A DNA stretch of 64,000 nt from Chloroflexales bacterium ZM16-3 (GCA_004138175.2 RYFE02000008.1:110876-174875), one strand, 5' to 3'. Shown: positions 1-8,544, counted from the first letter of the stretch. Translations and numbers: made by a program. Notes: generated by a model not told the origin, from the sequence alone.

Positions 1-535
1 CGTCGCCGAGGCCGCGCACGAGCTGGCTGGAGCGCAGCACGGCGATGTGGTAGGGCGCGAGGAGCGAGGCCAGGCGCGGGCGGCCGGGGCCGTGGCGCAG
101 CAGCAGGCTGCCGCTCTCGGCGATCCCGGCCTCGACACCGGAGATGCAGATGCTGGCTGGCTCCAGCTCCTGGAGGCGATCATGGCGTCCGCCGCCCTGG
201 ATATCGGTAGCGGCCAGGGCGACGCCGCGCGCGGCGAGGAGCTGGGGCAGCCCGGCCAGCCCGATCTCCCTCATGTCCCAGGCGATCACCTGGGAGGCCC
301 CCTTCTCGGCCAGGATGGCCCCGATCTGCCCAACGGCCCCCGCGTCGTCGCCCACCCGGTAGACCTGGCCGGAGAGGCTGCGCAGCTCGGCGGTGAACTG
401 GTCGGCCAGGTTGTCTGCGGGGGGAAGCACGTAGGGCGGGATGTCGTGGCTGGCGCCCTGGGCCTCGCCCGCCAGCCACGAGCGGCTGGAGGCTAGGCTG
501 GTGCGCAGGTTCGAGAGGATCTGATCGCGGCTCAC
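1..535 (-). CDS. lutC: LutC, LUD-domain subunit of lactate utilisation (3' end cut by window edge)
   Basis: Subunit of the LutABC iron-sulphur complex that oxidises L-lactate to pyruvate. The reading frame opens with GTG at 533-535, overlapping the lutB stop codon in a GTGA junction, which implies translational coupling. About 178 codons are present and no stop is reached, so the C-terminus lies left of the window. The protein begins MSRDQILSNLRTSL and contains the LUD-type segments GVEAGIAESGSLLL and LLAPYHIAVL, typical of the short LutC subunit that lacks cysteine clusters. Order on the minus strand is lutA, lutB, lutC, the usual operon order. Family assignment follows from sequence and context; the lactate role is from the family. 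Confidence 0.88.
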   Translation of the reverse strand, partial: MSRDQILSNLRTSLASSRSWLAGEAQGASHDIPPYVLPPADNLADQFTAELRSLSGQVYRVGDDAGAVGQIGAILAEKGASQVIAWDMREIGLAGLPQLLAARGVALAATDIQGGGRHDRLQELEPASICISGVEAGIAESGSLLLRHGPGRPRLASLLAPYHIAVLRSSQLVRGLGD

Positions 536-1959
536 TGGGCTGCCTCCTTGCGCTTCTTCTCCCGCTCCTCCCACCACTCCCCAAAGCTGGTGCCCGAAAG
601 GGTGGGGAAATCTCGCCCGTGGGTCCATCCGCTCAGCGGCGGCGGCAGGCGGCGGATGCGGCCCTTGCGACCGATCAGGCGCGAGCCGAGCCTGGCCGCG
701 CGCCCGCCGGCCCGGTAGACCGCCGGGTTGTTCATCGTCATCACATAGCCCCGCATCGCCGCCTTCTCGACCGGGTGGGCCTTGCCGGCCTTCACCGCGT
801 CGGCGCGCAGGCGCAGCAGCATATCGGGGATGGCGATCCGCACCGGGCAGACCTCCTGGCATGCCCCGCAGAGCGAGCTGGCCTGGGGCAGCATGTATGC
901 CTCGGGCAGGTCGGGCTGGAGCAGCGGGGTGAGCACGGCCCCGATCGGGCCAGAGTAGACCCCGCCGTAGGCGTGGCCGCCGATGGCCTGGTAGACCGGG
1001 CAGGCGTTGAGGCATGCCCCGCAGCGGATACAGAGCAGCGCCTCGGCGTACTCGCCGCCCAGGATCTTCGAGCGGCCATTGTCGAGCAGCACCAGGTGGA
1101 ACTCCTCGGGGCCGTCCTCCTCGCCGGAGCGGGCCGGGCCGCTGATCATGCTGGTGTAGACGCTGAGCTTCTGGCCGGTGGCCGAGCGGGCCAGCACCTG
1201 GAGCATCACCCCGAGGTCCTCCATGCGGGCGACGATCCGCTCGATGCCCATGATCGCCACGTGGATGCGTGGGACGGTGGTGGAGAGCCGGGCGTTGCCC
1301 TCGTTCTCCACGATCACCACGGCGCCCTCGTCGGCCACGCCGAAGTTCACCCCGCTGATGCCCATGTCGGCCTTCAGGAAGCGCTGGCGCAGGGCCGTGC
1401 GCGCCGTCTGGGTCATAGTCTGGATATCATCGGTGAGCGGCACGCCGAGGTGCTGGTGGAACAGCTCGCTGACCTGCTCGCGGGTCTTGTGGATGGAGGG
1501 GGCGATGATGTGCGAGGGCGTCTCGCCAGCGAGCTGGATGATATACTCGCCGAGGTCGGTCTCAACCACCTCCAGGCCAGCCTCCTCCAGAGCGTGGTTG
1601 AGGTGGATCTCCTCGGAGGCCATCGACTTCGACTTGACGATCGAGCGGACGCCACGGGCCTTGGCCAGCTCGGCGATGTAGGTGCGGGCCTCCTCGCCGT
1701 CGCTGGCCCAGCAGACAGTGCCGCCACGGGACTCGACGTTGGTGGCGAGCTGGGCGAGCAGCTCATCGAGGCGGGACAGCGCCCCGGCGCGGATGGCGCG
1801 GGCCGTATCGCGCAGCGCCGCCTCATCGCTCAGGGCGCCGATGGCCCCGGCGCGGTTGCCGATAAATCGCTCAGTGGCGCGCGACAGTGCCGTCTTGAGC
1901 GAGGCGTCATGCAGCGCGCCGTCGACGCGCTCGTAGAAGGAGATGCTCTGTGTGGTCAT
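532..1959 (-). CDS. lutB: LutB, iron-sulphur LUD protein of lactate utilisation
   Basis: 475 residues. An N-terminal LUD domain (about residues 60-290) is followed by a bacterial ferredoxin-like part with two cysteine clusters: CIRCGACLNACP near residue 306 and CGACQEVCP near 362, which should bind 4Fe-4S clusters. A C-terminal tail is rich in Arg and Lys. The start ATG has GAGAGG eight bases upstream. With LutA and LutC it forms the L-lactate dehydrogenase complex that feeds electrons to the respiratory chain. It lies 54 bases downstream of lutA and overlaps lutC. Length matches the family. I see no frameshift or missing ligand. Confidence 0.94.
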   Translation of the reverse strand: MTTQSISFYERVDGALHDASLKTALSRATERFIGNRAGAIGALSDEAALRDTARAIRAGALSRLDELLAQLATNVESRGGTVCWASDGEEARTYIAELAKARGVRSIVKSKSMASEEIHLNHALEEAGLEVVETDLGEYIIQLAGETPSHIIAPSIHKTREQVSELFHQHLGVPLTDDIQTMTQTARTALRQRFLKADMGISGVNFGVADEGAVVIVENEGNARLSTTVPRIHVAIMGIERIVARMEDLGVMLQVLARSATGQKLSVYTSMISGPARSGEEDGPEEFHLVLLDNGRSKILGGEYAEALLCIRCGACLNACPVYQAIGGHAYGGVYSGPIGAVLTPLLQPDLPEAYMLPQASSLCGACQEVCPVRIAIPDMLLRLRADAVKAGKAHPVEKAAMRGYVMTMNNPAVYRAGGRAARLGSRLIGRKGRIRRLPPPLSGWTHGRDFPTLSGTSFGEWWEEREKKRKEAAQ

Positions 1960-2013
1960 GAGGTGTGCCTCTCAATCTGCCGTCGGGGGGCGGGCGACTA
2001 CGCGGGAGCGCCC

Positions 2014-2766
2014 CTACTGGCGCGCATCCGTCATATTCGCCAGAACCTCAACCAGGTGGCGGGCCTTCGTCTTGCTGCCCTTGCGGCTGAGCCCGCCGGC
2101 GATCTGGGTCATGCACGAGGCGTCCCCGGTGACGATCAGGTCGGCCTGAGCCTCGGCGATGCCAGCGAGCTTCTGGTCGAGCATGGCCTCGGAGATCGCG
2201 CCCTGCTTGACGGCGAAGAGTCCGCCGAAGCCGCAGCACTGGTCGTGGCCGGGCAGCGGCTTCACCTCGGCTCCGGCGACGCTGCCGAGCAGGGTGCGGG
2301 CCTGGCGCCCAAGGCCGAGGAAGCGCAGTCCGTGGCAGGCGTCGTGGTAGGCCAGGCTGCCGCTGTAGCGGGCGCCCACATCGGCCACGCCCAGCACATC
2401 CACGAGGTACTCGCTGATCTCATAAGTGCGCGAGATCAGGTCGGCGGTGGGGCCGGCGTAGGGGCTGCGCTGGAACAGCTCGGGGTAGAGGTGGCGGATC
2501 ATCGTGGCGCATGAGCCCGAGGGCAGCACCACATCGTCTGAGCCGCGCAGCACCTCAATCGTGCGCCCGGCCACCGCATACGCCTCGTCGCGAAACCCGG
2601 CGTTGAAGGCCATCTGGCCACAGCAGGTCAGCCCGCGCGGCACACGCACCTCCACCCCCTGCGACTCCAGCAGGGCGGCGGTGGCCTGTCCGATCCCGGG
2701 GTAGACTTGGTCGACGATACAGGTGACAAAGAGAGTTACGCGCCGGCGTCCTGGCTTCGTCGTCAC
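2014..2766 (-). CDS. lutA: LutA, CCG-domain Fe-S oxidoreductase of lactate utilisation
   Basis: 250 residues with two CCG (cysteine-rich) domains. The first carries LTCCGQMAFNAG near residue 46 and the second DQCCGFGGLFAV near 175; these motifs bind a non-cubane Fe-S cluster in the heterodisulfide-reductase-like family. The start is GTG at 2764-2766 with CAGGAG seven bases upstream. The protein is cytoplasmic and is the third partner of LutB and LutC. It is the first gene of the operon. The region upstream is repeat-rich (short words based on ATTGTAGATTGC), and I see no convincing promoter hexamers in it. Confidence 0.92.
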   Translation of the reverse strand: MTTKPGRRRVTLFVTCIVDQVYPGIGQATAALLESQGVEVRVPRGLTCCGQMAFNAGFRDEAYAVAGRTIEVLRGSDDVVLPSGSCATMIRHLYPELFQRSPYAGPTADLISRTYEISEYLVDVLGVADVGARYSGSLAYHDACHGLRFLGLGRQARTLLGSVAGAEVKPLPGHDQCCGFGGLFAVKQGAISEAMLDQKLAGIAEAQADLIVTGDASCMTQIAGGLSRKGSKTKARHLVEVLANMTDARQ

Positions 2767-2782
2767 GGCGGGGCTCCTGGGT

Positions 2783-2820
2783 TGTAGATTGCGGATGGCA
2801 GATTGTAGATTGCGGATGGG
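2783..2820. repeat. Short-word array (ATTGTAGATTGCGGAT type) upstream of lutA
   Basis: Two tandem degenerate copies of the word TTGTAGATTGCGGATGG, directly upstream of the lutA start. The same words recur at 6540-6571, 22768-22798, 22970-22995, 24051-24064 and 45504-45565. Here no inverted partner is present nearby. Confidence 0.7.
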
Positions 2821-2846
2821 GTGATGTGGATTATACCAGATCGGAA

Positions 2847-3266
2847 GTCAGGAGTCGGGAGTCGGGAGTCGGGAGTCGGGGGTTAGGGGTTGGGGGTTGG
2901 GAGGAAGGAATCTGCTGCCGCACAGCCCTCACCCCCAGCCCCCTCTCCCTGAGCGGGAGAGGGGGAGCATTTCCTCACCAGGAAGGGGTATACTCCCCTC
3001 TCCCCTTGAGGGAGAGGGGCGGACAGAACGTTTGGGTGACAAGGCGATTCATGGCGTTGGAGCGGCTTTTGGCCCTCACCCCCCAGCCCCCTCTCCCGCT
3101 GCGGCGGGCGAGGGGGAGCATTCCTCACCAGGAAGGGGTATACTCCCCTCTCCCCTTGAGGGAGAGGGGCTGGGGGTGAGGGGGCGAGATCCGCGCGAGA
3201 ACCGCTTATTCGCAAAGTATTGAGCCTAACCCCCGACCCCCGACTCCCGACTCCCGACTCCCGCCC
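2847..3266. repeat. Composite nested repeat: inverted GGGAGTC arrays flanking two copies of a palindromic repeat
   Basis: This fills most of the 505-base gap between lutA and the MFS gene. A GGGAGTC array (about 2847-2893) faces its inverse, a GACTCCC array (about 3224-3266). Between them lie two direct copies of a longer element, 2926-3020 and about 3073-3181. Each begins CCCTCACCCCCAGCCCCCTC and ends in a GAGGGAGAGGGG hairpin arm, and they share more than 50 nearly identical bases, including CTCACCAGGAAGGGGTATAC. A fragment of the same kind sits at 35886-35918. No gene is visible in the gap. Confidence 0.85.
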
Positions 3267-3271
3267 CCCAC

Positions 3272-4561
3272 CTACGCAGGAGCCTGCCCGGCCTGCGGCA
3301 GATGCGAGATGCTGCGCTGGTAGGCCACGGCCGCGCCGACGCCGATCAGGCAGAGCGTGGCGCAGAGCAGCAGCGCCTTGGGCACGCCGAAGAGGCTGGC
3401 CGCGCCGCCGATCAGCAGGCCGCCGATCGGCGTGCTTCCCGCAAAGAGCATAAAGTAGAGGCTGCTCACCCGCCCGCGCAGGTCGTCGGGCACGCGCAGC
3501 TGGATGACCGTGTTGGCCGCCGTGGTGAAGCTGATCCCGGCGAAGCCGAGCGCGAACAGCAGGGCCACGGCCACGGCGAAGGTGCTGGTGGTGGCCAGGG
3601 AGCCAAGCAGGATGCTGAATGCCGCTGCGGCGATGATCATGCGCCGGGGCGTGAAGCTGCCCATGTAGGCGTTGGCCACAGCCGCCGCGAGCGAGCCGAG
3701 GCCGAGGAAGGCACCCAGCATCCCGTAGCTGGCCGGGTCGGTGTGCAGGACAAACCCGCCGATCAGCGGCAGGGTCACGCTGAAGTTGTAGCCGAAGGTG
3801 CCGATCGCCCCGATCAGGATCATCACCAGCAGGATCTCGGGGGTGCGCCATGTGTAGGCCAGCCCCTCGCGCAGCTCGCTGAACACGCGGGCCGGGCGGC
3901 GCGGCCCCTGCACGATCTGGCTCACGTCCATGCGCAGCAGGCCCAGCAGCACCGCCAGGAAGCTGGCCGCGTTCAGGTAGAGCATGGCGGCGATGCCCAG
4001 CGGGCCGATCAGCAGACCGGCCAGCGCCGGGCCGATGATCCGCGAGCCGTTGAAGACGATCGAGTTCAGGGCCACGGCGTTCGGCCGATCCTCGCGGCCC
4101 ACCAGCTCCACGGCGAACGCCTGGCGCACCGGCGTGTCCAGCGCGTTCACCACGCCCTGAATCATCGCCAGCAGGTAGATCTGCCAGAGCTGGATGAGGC
4201 CGAAGAAGACCAGCGAACCGAAGATCGTCGCCAGAGCCATGGCGATGGTCTGGGTGATCAGGATCATGCGGTAGCGCGGCACGCGATCGGCGATCACGCC
4301 GCCGAAGAGCGAGAGCAGCATCACCGGCAGGAACTGGAAGGTGGCCACTAGGCCGATGGCGAGGGGCGAGTTGGTGAGCTGGAGTACGAGCAGCGCCTGG
4401 GCGGTGACCTGCACCCACGAGCCGGTCATCGAGACCAGCTGGCCGAACCAGTAGAGCCGGTAGTTGCGCACGCGCAGGGCGCGGAATCCGCCCAGCAGGC
4501 GCACGAGGCGCACTTGTGTGGCCCGGGGCGATCCGTCGCTGTCGCTTGATGGTGCTTGCAT
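3272..4561 (-). CDS. MFS transporter (MFS_3, EntS-like exporter)
   Basis: 429 residues with about twelve hydrophobic helices, starting FGQLVSMTGSWVQVTAQALL, which is typical of the MFS_3 group of drug and siderophore exporters. The loop LFGGVIADRVPRYRMI is the MFS A-motif region (consensus GxLaDrxGrkr), and AVELVGREDRPNAVALNS is characteristic of the same group. The start ATG at 4561 has TAGGAT five bases ahead. It lies 19 bases downstream of a marR gene on the same strand, so the two are probably one transcript with the regulator controlling the exporter. The substrate cannot be read from sequence. Confidence 0.9.
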   Translation of the reverse strand: MQAPSSDSDGSPRATQVRLVRLLGGFRALRVRNYRLYWFGQLVSMTGSWVQVTAQALLVLQLTNSPLAIGLVATFQFLPVMLLSLFGGVIADRVPRYRMILITQTIAMALATIFGSLVFFGLIQLWQIYLLAMIQGVVNALDTPVRQAFAVELVGREDRPNAVALNSIVFNGSRIIGPALAGLLIGPLGIAAMLYLNAASFLAVLLGLLRMDVSQIVQGPRRPARVFSELREGLAYTWRTPEILLVMILIGAIGTFGYNFSVTLPLIGGFVLHTDPASYGMLGAFLGLGSLAAAVANAYMGSFTPRRMIIAAAAFSILLGSLATTSTFAVAVALLFALGFAGISFTTAANTVIQLRVPDDLRGRVSSLYFMLFAGSTPIGGLLIGGAASLFGVPKALLLCATLCLIGVGAAVAYQRSISHLPQAGQAPA

Positions 4562-4580
4562 GGCTGATCCTATTCAAGAC

Positions 4581-5069
4581 TCAAGATAAGAGTTTTTTCT
4601 CGGAGGGGCGCTGGCCCTCCACATTCCCCCGATCCTCGCTGGTCAGGGCGCGCTGGAGCGCCGGCAGGGCCGCGCACACGGCGGCCAGCTCCTCGGGGCT
4701 CAGGCGCTCGGCTAGGATGCCCGCGATCTGGGCCTGGGCCAGCGCGTGGGCGTCCTCGTGCCGCCGTCGGCCCTCATCGCTCAGCGAGAGCCGCTGCTGC
4801 CGCCGGTCCTGTAGGTCGGGCCGCCGCTCAACCAGCCCGCGCTCGACGAGCGCCTGGACCAGCTCGCCCATTGAGGCCAGGCTGACCCGGCGACGCCGCG
4901 CCAGATCGCTCACGGTCAGCGGGCCGCCGCTCAGGTGGGCCAGAGCGCGAAACTGCGACATCGTCAGGGTGTCGGGCGTGTCGCGCTGGACGATCGCGGC
5001 GACCGTGCGGTTGAGCAGGGGCATGGTGTCGAGCAGCGCCCGCGCTGCCTCGTCTTCTGGCGTTGGCAT
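4581..5069 (-). CDS. MarR-family transcriptional regulator
   Basis: 162 residues with a winged helix-turn-helix at about residues 35-100. LTVSDLARRRRVSLASMGEL is the recognition-helix region and RRPDLQDRRQQRLSLSDEGR the wing, whose DxRxxxLxLTxxG pattern is the MarR signature. It probably represses itself and the downstream exporter until a ligand binds. A perfect inverted repeat overlapping the predicted -10 box (5113-5125) is a good candidate operator. The C-terminus is charged and the start ATG has little Shine-Dalgarno support. The ligand is unknown. Confidence 0.9.
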   Translation of the reverse strand: MPTPEDEAARALLDTMPLLNRTVAAIVQRDTPDTLTMSQFRALAHLSGGPLTVSDLARRRRVSLASMGELVQALVERGLVERRPDLQDRRQQRLSLSDEGRRRHEDAHALAQAQIAGILAERLSPEELAAVCAALPALQRALTSEDRGNVEGQRPSEKKLLS

Positions 5070-5112
5070 AGGTTCTTTGATCTCTTGCGCGTCTGGTCAG
5101 GTTTCCTGATGG

Positions 5113-5143
5113 TAAGGATACCTTATATTGGTAAAAACAGCAA
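5113..5143 (-). promoter_or_regulatory. marR promoter with overlapping operator candidate
   Basis: On the minus strand: -35 TTGCTG (5138-5143), a 17-base spacer, and -10 TATCCT (5115-5120). The inverted repeat TAAGG-ATA-CCTTA (5113-5125) covers the -10 box, the geometry expected for MarR autorepression. The hexamers are seen; the function is inferred. Confidence 0.5.
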
Positions 5144-5266
5144 TACATCGGAGGTCGGAATGGCGGGGCGGCAGGCGCAGCGTTCGCGGAACTCCTGTGG
5201 CTGTGCCAGCGTTATAGGGCAAGATAGTGGGCTTTGGCACAGCATATTAGCGAAGAGGAGCGAGCA

Positions 5267-5764
5267 GTGAAGCAGATCTCATATCGGGCGCGGATCGGTA
5301 TCGTCGTCGGCCTGATCCTGATTCTTGCCGTCGGCGGGGTGGCGCTGCTGCTTGAGGCGAACCAGCAACTCAATCGGGCCGAGCGGCTCTGGAAGCAGCA
5401 AGGGATCGACAGCTATCGGATCAGCGTGAGCAATAGCTCGAACTGGGTCATGCGCACCTTCGATCTGACTGTGCGCAACGGCGAGATTGTGTCGCTGAGC
5501 CACACCTGCAAGTCGGGGCTTGCTGACTTTGGCATATGTAACAGCGATCCGACCTACACCGACTACAGCGTGCCCGGTCTCTTTGAGTACGTGCGCACGG
5601 TGCTCAGTGACACCGAGATTGACAATCGATGGAAGCGGATAACGTATGATCCGACCTACGGCTACCCAACGTCGATCGTTATCAACGACCCGCAGATCCT
5701 TGACGAGGAGTCCGCGCTGACAGTGCTGAGCTTCGAGGTGCTGGATGCGCCTGCGGACTCGTGA
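5267..5764 (+). CDS. Small membrane-anchored protein, DUF6174-like
   Basis: 165 residues from GTG 5267, which I prefer over the in-frame TTG at 5234 because GAGGAG sits six bases upstream of the GTG. An N-terminal hydrophobic helix (about residues 8-30) anchors a small extracytoplasmic domain. The sequence AERLWKQQGIDSYRISVS followed by VRNGEIVSL resembles DUF6174, a family of secreted or lipoprotein domains of unknown function that start with W..GI.SY. The domain has two cysteines (CKSGLADFGIC) that could pair. There is no functional clue from neighbours: a divergent marR lies upstream and bcp downstream. Confidence 0.7.
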   Translation: MKQISYRARIGIVVGLILILAVGGVALLLEANQQLNRAERLWKQQGIDSYRISVSNSSNWVMRTFDLTVRNGEIVSLSHTCKSGLADFGICNSDPTYTDYSVPGLFEYVRTVLSDTEIDNRWKRITYDPTYGYPTSIVINDPQILDEESALTVLSFEVLDAPADS

Positions 5765-5849
5765 TCGCCCAGTCAGCGGGTTCGGGCGGCAAATCTCCGG
5801 TACAATGGATGTGCGCACCCGAACACAGAACCGGAGAGGTATATCAACC

Positions 5850-6314
5850 ATGGCCGAATCCCCGATCGTCGGCGCGCAGGCGCCCGACTTCACCCTAAAG
5901 AGCGATGGCGGCGAGCCCGTCACCCTGTCGAGCTTCCGAGGCAAGAAGGTCATCCTCTACTTCTACCCGAAGGACGACACCCCCGGCTGCACGACGCAGG
6001 CATGTGGCTTCCGCGATAGCTACCCGCAGGTCGAGGAGCAGAACGCGGTGGTCCTGGGCGTCAGCCCCGACGGCGAGCAGGCCCACCAGAAGTTCAGGGC
6101 TAAGTTCAACCTGCCCTTCACCCTGCTGGTGGACAGCGATCACGCGGTGGCCGAGGCATACGGCGTCTGGGGCGAGAAGAGCATGTACGGGAAGAAGTAC
6201 ATGGGCATCATCCGCAGCCACTTTGTGATCGACGAGGAGGGCAAGATCGCCCAGGCCGAGGTGAAGGTGAGCCCGGCCGACAGCGTGAAGCGGGCGCTGG
6301 CCGCGCTGCGCTAG
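5850..6314 (+). CDS. bcp: Thioredoxin-dependent peroxiredoxin, BCP/PrxQ type
   Basis: 154 residues. It reduces hydrogen peroxide and organic hydroperoxides in the cytoplasm using thioredoxin. The peroxidatic cysteine is C47 in DDTPGCTTQACGFRD and the resolving cysteine is C52, the C-X4-C arrangement of atypical 2-Cys PrxQ proteins. The N-terminus (VGAQAPDFTLKSDGGEPVTL) is standard. I chose ATG 5850 over an upstream in-frame codon because GGAGAGG lies ten bases ahead and the protein then matches family length. The gene stands alone, followed by GC-rich hairpins at 6330-6440. Confidence 0.94.
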   Translation: MAESPIVGAQAPDFTLKSDGGEPVTLSSFRGKKVILYFYPKDDTPGCTTQACGFRDSYPQVEEQNAVVLGVSPDGEQAHQKFRAKFNLPFTLLVDSDHAVAEAYGVWGEKSMYGKKYMGIIRSHFVIDEEGKIAQAEVKVSPADSVKRALAALR

Positions 6315-6329
6315 GCCCTCGGCTGGCGA

Positions 6330-6445
6330 CTGGAAGTCGCGCCGGCGGGGCGCGGTGCGCCGGGCGTCGGCCTGCGCCGACGCCGGAGCCGCCCGCGTAG
6401 GCGGGCGGCTGGCCGCAGGCCCCCGTGGCGCGGCTTCAGCCGCCC
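6330..6445. repeat. GC-rich hairpin cluster after bcp
   Basis: Several short inverted repeats in a row, including GGCGTCGGCCTGCGCCGACGCC and GCCGCCCGCGTAGGCGGGCGG. It may terminate bcp transcription, although no T-run follows. No gene seen. Confidence 0.5.
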
Positions 6446-6506
6446 GCGATAAGGCACCCGCCATCTTTACTCCATCATGCGACGGGGCGAGCGGATCGCG
6501 CCCGCG

Positions 6507-6515
6507 TGGTATGAT
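6507..6515 (+). promoter_or_regulatory. Candidate extended -10 promoter for the ABC-F gene
   Basis: TGG-TATGAT at 6507-6515, with no good -35 box. It is followed by an array of the ATCTGCAATCTACAATCTGC type (6540-6571) that forms most of the leader. Tentative. Confidence 0.3.
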
Positions 6516-6539
6516 GGCTTGTATTGTGCAAAATCTATA

Positions 6540-6571
6540 ACCTGCAATCTGCAATCTACAATCTGCAATTG
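6540..6571. repeat. Short-word array in the leader of the ABC-F gene
   Basis: Words CTGCAATCTGCAATCTACAA in tandem, in the same family as 45504-45565 and 22768-22995. It ends 17 bases before the ABC-F start codon. Confidence 0.7.
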
Positions 6572-6588
6572 TACGTAGGTGTACCCTT

Positions 6589-8544
6589 ATGACCTTGCTG
6601 AGCGTTGGCGGGCTGAAAAAGTACTATGGGGCCGAGCTGATCTTTAAGGATGTTAGCTTCCAGGTGGCCAAGGGCGACAAGATCGGCCTCGTTGGCATCA
6701 ACGGTGCCGGTAAGAGCACCCTGCTCAAGATCGTCGCCGGGATGGAGAGTGCCGACGGCGGCGTTATCGCGCCCGCGCGCGGCACCCGCGTGGCCTACCT
6801 GGCCCAAGAGGTGCACTTCGCCGCCGACCGCACGCTCTGGCAGGAGATGGAGGCCGCCTTCAGCCACCTCGCCGAGCTCCAGGCCGAGATCACCGCCCTT
6901 GAGCCGACGATCGCCGACACCGCCGCCCCCGGCTGGGCCGAGGCGATGGAGCAGTACGGCGACCTGATGTCGCACTTTGAGCACGGCGGCGGCTATGAGA
7001 TCGAGCCGCGCATCAAGCGCACCCTCCACGGCCTCGGCTTCCACGAGTCGCAGCACGGCCAGCGCCTCTCGCAGTTCTCCGGCGGCCAGAAGACCCGAGC
7101 CGCCCTCGCCGCCACTCTGCTCTCTGACCCCGACCTGCTCCTGCTCGATGAGCCCACCAACCACCTCGATATGCAGGCGCTGGAGTGGCTGGAGATCTTC
7201 TTGCGCGGCTGGGACGGCACCCTGATCGTGATCTCGCACGACCGCTACTTCCTCGACCGGGTGACGAAGCGCACCCTGGAGATCGCCTTCAATGTGCTGG
7301 AGGACTACCCCGCTGGCTACAACAAGTACCTGGAGCTGAAGGCCGAGCGCCTGGAGCGCCGCCTGAAGGAGTTCAACGCCCAGCAGGAGTTTATTGCCAA
7401 GACTGAGGAGTTTATCCAGCGCTACAAGGCTGGCCAGCGCGCCCGCGAGGCCAAGGGCCGCGAGAAGCGCCTTGATCGCCTCAAGCGCGACAGCCTGGTG
7501 GCCCGCCCGCAGGAGCAAGCCAAGCTGCGGCTCTTCCTCGACACCCAGCTGCGCAGCGGCGAGCTGGTGCTGGCCCTCGAAGGTCTGGTGATCGGCTTCC
7601 CCGGCGACCGCCGCCACGAGTCGGAGCCGCGCGTGCTGCTGCGCGCCGACGGCATGGAGATCCATCGCGGCGAGCGCGTGGCCCTGCTCGGCCCCAACGG
7701 CTGCGGCAAGACTACCCTGCTGCGCACGCTGATCAACGAGCTGAGCCCGCTCCAGGGCGCGCCGCGCCTCGGCCACAAGGTGCAGATCGGCTACTACGCC
7801 CAGGGCCACGATATGCTGAATATGCAGGCTACGGTGCTAGAGGAGCTGACCCGCGCCAGCCCAGGGCTGGGCGAGCCAGCGGCCCGCAACCTGCTCGGGC
7901 GCTTCCTATTCAGCGGCGACGATGTGTTCAAGCGGGTGGGCGACCTGAGCGGCGGCGAGCGCTCGCGGGTGGCCCTGGCCCAGCTCACGCTGCTGCCCGG
8001 CAACCTGCTGGTGCTCGATGAGCCCACCAACCACCTCGACATCGGCGCCCGCGAGGCGCTGGAGGGCGTGCTCAAGGAGTATCCCGGCTCCATCCTCTTT
8101 GTCTCTCACGACCGCTACTTCATCGACGCCATAGCCGACAAGATCTGGACGGTTGAGCAGGGCCGCATGCGCCAGTTTATCGGCAACTACAGCGAGTTTG
8201 TGGCGCAGGAGTCGGGGGGCAGGAGTCAGGGGTCGGGGGGCAGGAGTCAAGAGTCTGGGCCGACGAAGCGAGAATCGGGCGGTGCCGCGCCGCTGACTTC
8301 CGACTCCCGACTCCCGACTCCCGACTCCCGGGACGAAGATAAGCAGCGCAAGCGCCGCCTGGCCGCCCTAGAGTCCGAGGTCGCCATGCTGGAGCAGGAG
8401 CTCGGCAGGCTGCGCGGCGCCCTCGATAAGGCCAGCGCAGGGCAGGATGTGAAGAAGCTCACAGCCCTGGGCACCCAGTACGCCGAACTGGAGCGGCTGC
8501 TCGCCGAGAAGTACGCCCAGTGGGAGCAGCTCGCGGCGGCCTGA
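6589..8544 (+). CDS. ABC-F family ATPase (Uup/EttA-like) with a repeat-coded linker
   Basis: 651 residues, soluble, with two ABC domains and no membrane segments. Domain 1 has GINGAGKST near residue 40, FSGGQKTR near 160 and LLLLDEPTNHLD near 183. Domain 2 has GPNGCGKTT near 367, LSGGERSR near 453 and LLVLDEPTNHLD near 473. A C-terminal coiled coil (about 583-650) resembles that of Uup. ABC-F proteins act on ribosomes or nucleic acids. The linker at about residues 540-582 is coded by an in-frame GGGAGTC/GACTCCC array (8207-8330), giving a Ser/Gly/Arg-rich tract followed by LTSDSRLPTPDSRD. This looks like insertion of the genome's intergenic repeat into a tolerant linker. Confidence 0.93.
   Translation: MTLLSVGGLKKYYGAELIFKDVSFQVAKGDKIGLVGINGAGKSTLLKIVAGMESADGGVIAPARGTRVAYLAQEVHFAADRTLWQEMEAAFSHLAELQAEITALEPTIADTAAPGWAEAMEQYGDLMSHFEHGGGYEIEPRIKRTLHGLGFHESQHGQRLSQFSGGQKTRAALAATLLSDPDLLLLDEPTNHLDMQALEWLEIFLRGWDGTLIVISHDRYFLDRVTKRTLEIAFNVLEDYPAGYNKYLELKAERLERRLKEFNAQQEFIAKTEEFIQRYKAGQRAREAKGREKRLDRLKRDSLVARPQEQAKLRLFLDTQLRSGELVLALEGLVIGFPGDRRHESEPRVLLRADGMEIHRGERVALLGPNGCGKTTLLRTLINELSPLQGAPRLGHKVQIGYYAQGHDMLNMQATVLEELTRASPGLGEPAARNLLGRFLFSGDDVFKRVGDLSGGERSRVALAQLTLLPGNLLVLDEPTNHLDIGAREALEGVLKEYPGSILFVSHDRYFIDAIADKIWTVEQGRMRQFIGNYSEFVAQESGGRSQGSGGRSQESGPTKRESGGAAPLTSDSRLPTPDSRDEDKQRKRRLAALESEVAMLEQELGRLRGALDKASAGQDVKKLTALGTQYAELERLLAEKYAQWEQLAAA
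8207..8330. repeat. In-frame GGGAGTC/GACTCCC inverted arrays inside the ABC-F gene
   Basis: Left array of GGAGTCGGGGGGCAGGAGTC words at 8207-8257 and right array of GACTCCC words at about 8295-8330, inverted relative to each other. The same words occur at 2847-3266 between genes and at 63943-64000 inside another gene. The reading frame is kept through the whole stretch. Confidence 0.85.

Noticed and set aside
619..2514. 631-codon plus-strand frame opposite lutB and lutA
   Set aside because: Antisense to two genes with intact family motifs; low-complexity translation and no ribosome site.
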